A stretch of DNA of 64,000 nucleotides from Paludibacter sp. (GTDB lineage Bacteria; Bacteroidota; Bacteroidia; Bacteroidales; Paludibacteraceae): assembly GCF_009712605.1 (NCBI RefSeq), contig NZ_WASO01000015.1, positions 1 through 64,000 on the forward strand, given 5' to 3'. Of this stretch, positions 63,280-64,000 are shown piece by piece (within the stretch, counting starts at the first letter, position 1; the number at the start of each line of letters is the position of its first letter). The translations under genes were made by a program, and so were the position numbers. Below the pieces are notes generated by a model. That model had not been told where the DNA came from. It did not search any database and was given only the letters and a program-made list of their open reading frames with translations.

Positions 63280-64000
63280 ATGAACACAACATTGAAGGGT
63301 TTCGCATGCTTACTGGCTTTGTTTGCATGTTTCTACGGCAATGCTCACAACCCTATTATACAAACCAAATATACTGCCGATCCTGCACCGTTGGCATACA
63401 ACGATACGGTATATCTGTACACCAGTCACGACGAAGATAATGCCGAGCGGTTTGTGATGCAAAACTGGATGTTGTACACTTCTACCGATATGGTAAACTG
63501 GACTGACAGAGGAATCATTGCAGGTGTTTCAGAGCCATATAAAACGTTTAAGTGGGCAGATGGTCATAGCGCATGGGCACCTCAATGCGTTGCGCGGCAC
63601 GGCAAATTTTATTTATACTGCCCTACAATTTATCAGGGGAAAATGGCAATTGGTGTAGCAGTATCCAACAATCCTTATGGCCCTTTTGTCGACGAGCTCG
63701 GAAAACCACTCATCTACCGGTCTAACCCTGGTGATTACGATCCGACTGTGTTTGTGGATGATGATGGTCAGGCATATATTTACTGGGGAGGAAACGGACC
63801 TTGCTACTTTGCTAAATTGAATGATGACATGATTTCTCTTGCGGGAGATATTCAGGTTGCTTCAATTGATTTTACCGGAACTCCGCCTGAGGCTGCCTAT
63901 ACCGAAGGTCCGTGGTTGTGGAAGAAAAACAAACATTATTATCTGGCATGGGCATCGCGTTGTTGTCCCGAAGGAATTGGATATGCTATGAGTGATAGTC
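63280..64000 (+). CDS. GH43 enzyme 4, cut by window edge
   Basis: An ATG at 63280 opens a frame that stays open to the window end (240 codons, 3' part missing). It has a signal peptide (about 1-22, MNTTLKGFACLLALFAC onwards) followed by a GH43 propeller closely resembling the genes at 47255 and 50045: base Asp in YTADPAPL, modulator Asp in YDPTVFVDDDG and acid Glu in YTEGPWLW. A CBM6 C terminus is expected by analogy but lies outside. It is a fourth member of the tandem GH43 set, separated from the others by GH115, two GH31 genes and the regulator. Confidence 0.9.
   Translation, partial: MNTTLKGFACLLALFACFYGNAHNPIIQTKYTADPAPLAYNDTVYLYTSHDEDNAERFVMQNWMLYTSTDMVNWTDRGIIAGVSEPYKTFKWADGHSAWAPQCVARHGKFYLYCPTIYQGKMAIGVAVSNNPYGPFVDELGKPLIYRSNPGDYDPTVFVDDDGQAYIYWGGNGPCYFAKLNDDMISLAGDIQVASIDFTGTPPEAAYTEGPWLWKKNKHYYLAWASRCCPEGIGYAMSDS

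Overview
This 64 kb window looks like a chromosomal piece of a Bacteroidales bacterium. The evidence is a SusC/SusD pair, a full hybrid two-component system (HTCS), the Bacteroidetes -7 motif TAnnTTTG ahead of several genes, lipobox lipoproteins and dense runs of secreted glycoside hydrolases. The genus cannot be settled from sequence alone; an environmental or gut member related to Paludibacter, Dysgonomonas or Bacteroides fits. About 58 kb is one polysaccharide utilisation locus (PUL) for heavily decorated xylan (glucurono-arabinoxylan with acetyl or feruloyl esters and alpha-xylosyl or galactosyl side groups).

Layout. 1-6.1 kb: a tripartite RND efflux pump (lipoprotein adaptor, HAE-type pump, NodT-type outer-membrane channel) ending at a terminator. 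6.5-10.4 kb: a complete HTCS sensor-regulator. 11.0-16.1 kb: susC and susD, closed by a strong terminator. 16.7-34.3 kb: a long same-strand run with a GH8 xylanase or exo-oligoxylanase, an alpha/beta hydrolase, four consecutive CE1-type esterase genes (five catalytic domains), GH43 with discoidin and FN3 modules, GH67 alpha-glucuronidase, CE6 acetylesterase, an unknown 222-residue secreted protein, GH43 with CBM6, a type-B carboxylesterase and a DUF3237 protein. 34.6-57.0 kb: a very large modular GH3, GH97, a second GH3 with a PA14 insert, GH2, three tandem GH43-CBM6 paralogues, GH115 alpha-glucuronidase and a GH31 alpha-xylosidase with a PA14 insert. 57.2-60.1 kb, minus strand: a membrane regulator with an HTCS-like sensor joined directly to an AraC DNA-binding domain. 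60.6-64.0 kb: a second GH31 and a GH43 cut by the window edge.

Likely working model: SusCD imports xylan fragments across the outer membrane. Esterases strip acetyl and hydroxycinnamoyl groups. GH115 removes (methyl)glucuronic acid from internal xylose units and GH67 from chain ends. GH43, GH31, GH97 and GH2 remove arabinosyl, xylosyl and galactosyl decorations. GH8, GH3 and GH43 reduce the backbone to xylose. The HTCS probably activates susCD, and the minus-strand regulator probably controls the distal part.

Points that stand out are the kinase-less HTCS-like regulator, the esterase amplification, the GH3 carrying a GH43-type C-terminal module, the lack of any GH10, GH11, GH5 or GH30 backbone endo-xylanase, and four different palindromic repeat elements sitting exactly in the larger gaps between enzyme genes. 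All functions are assigned by reading motifs; no database search was run.
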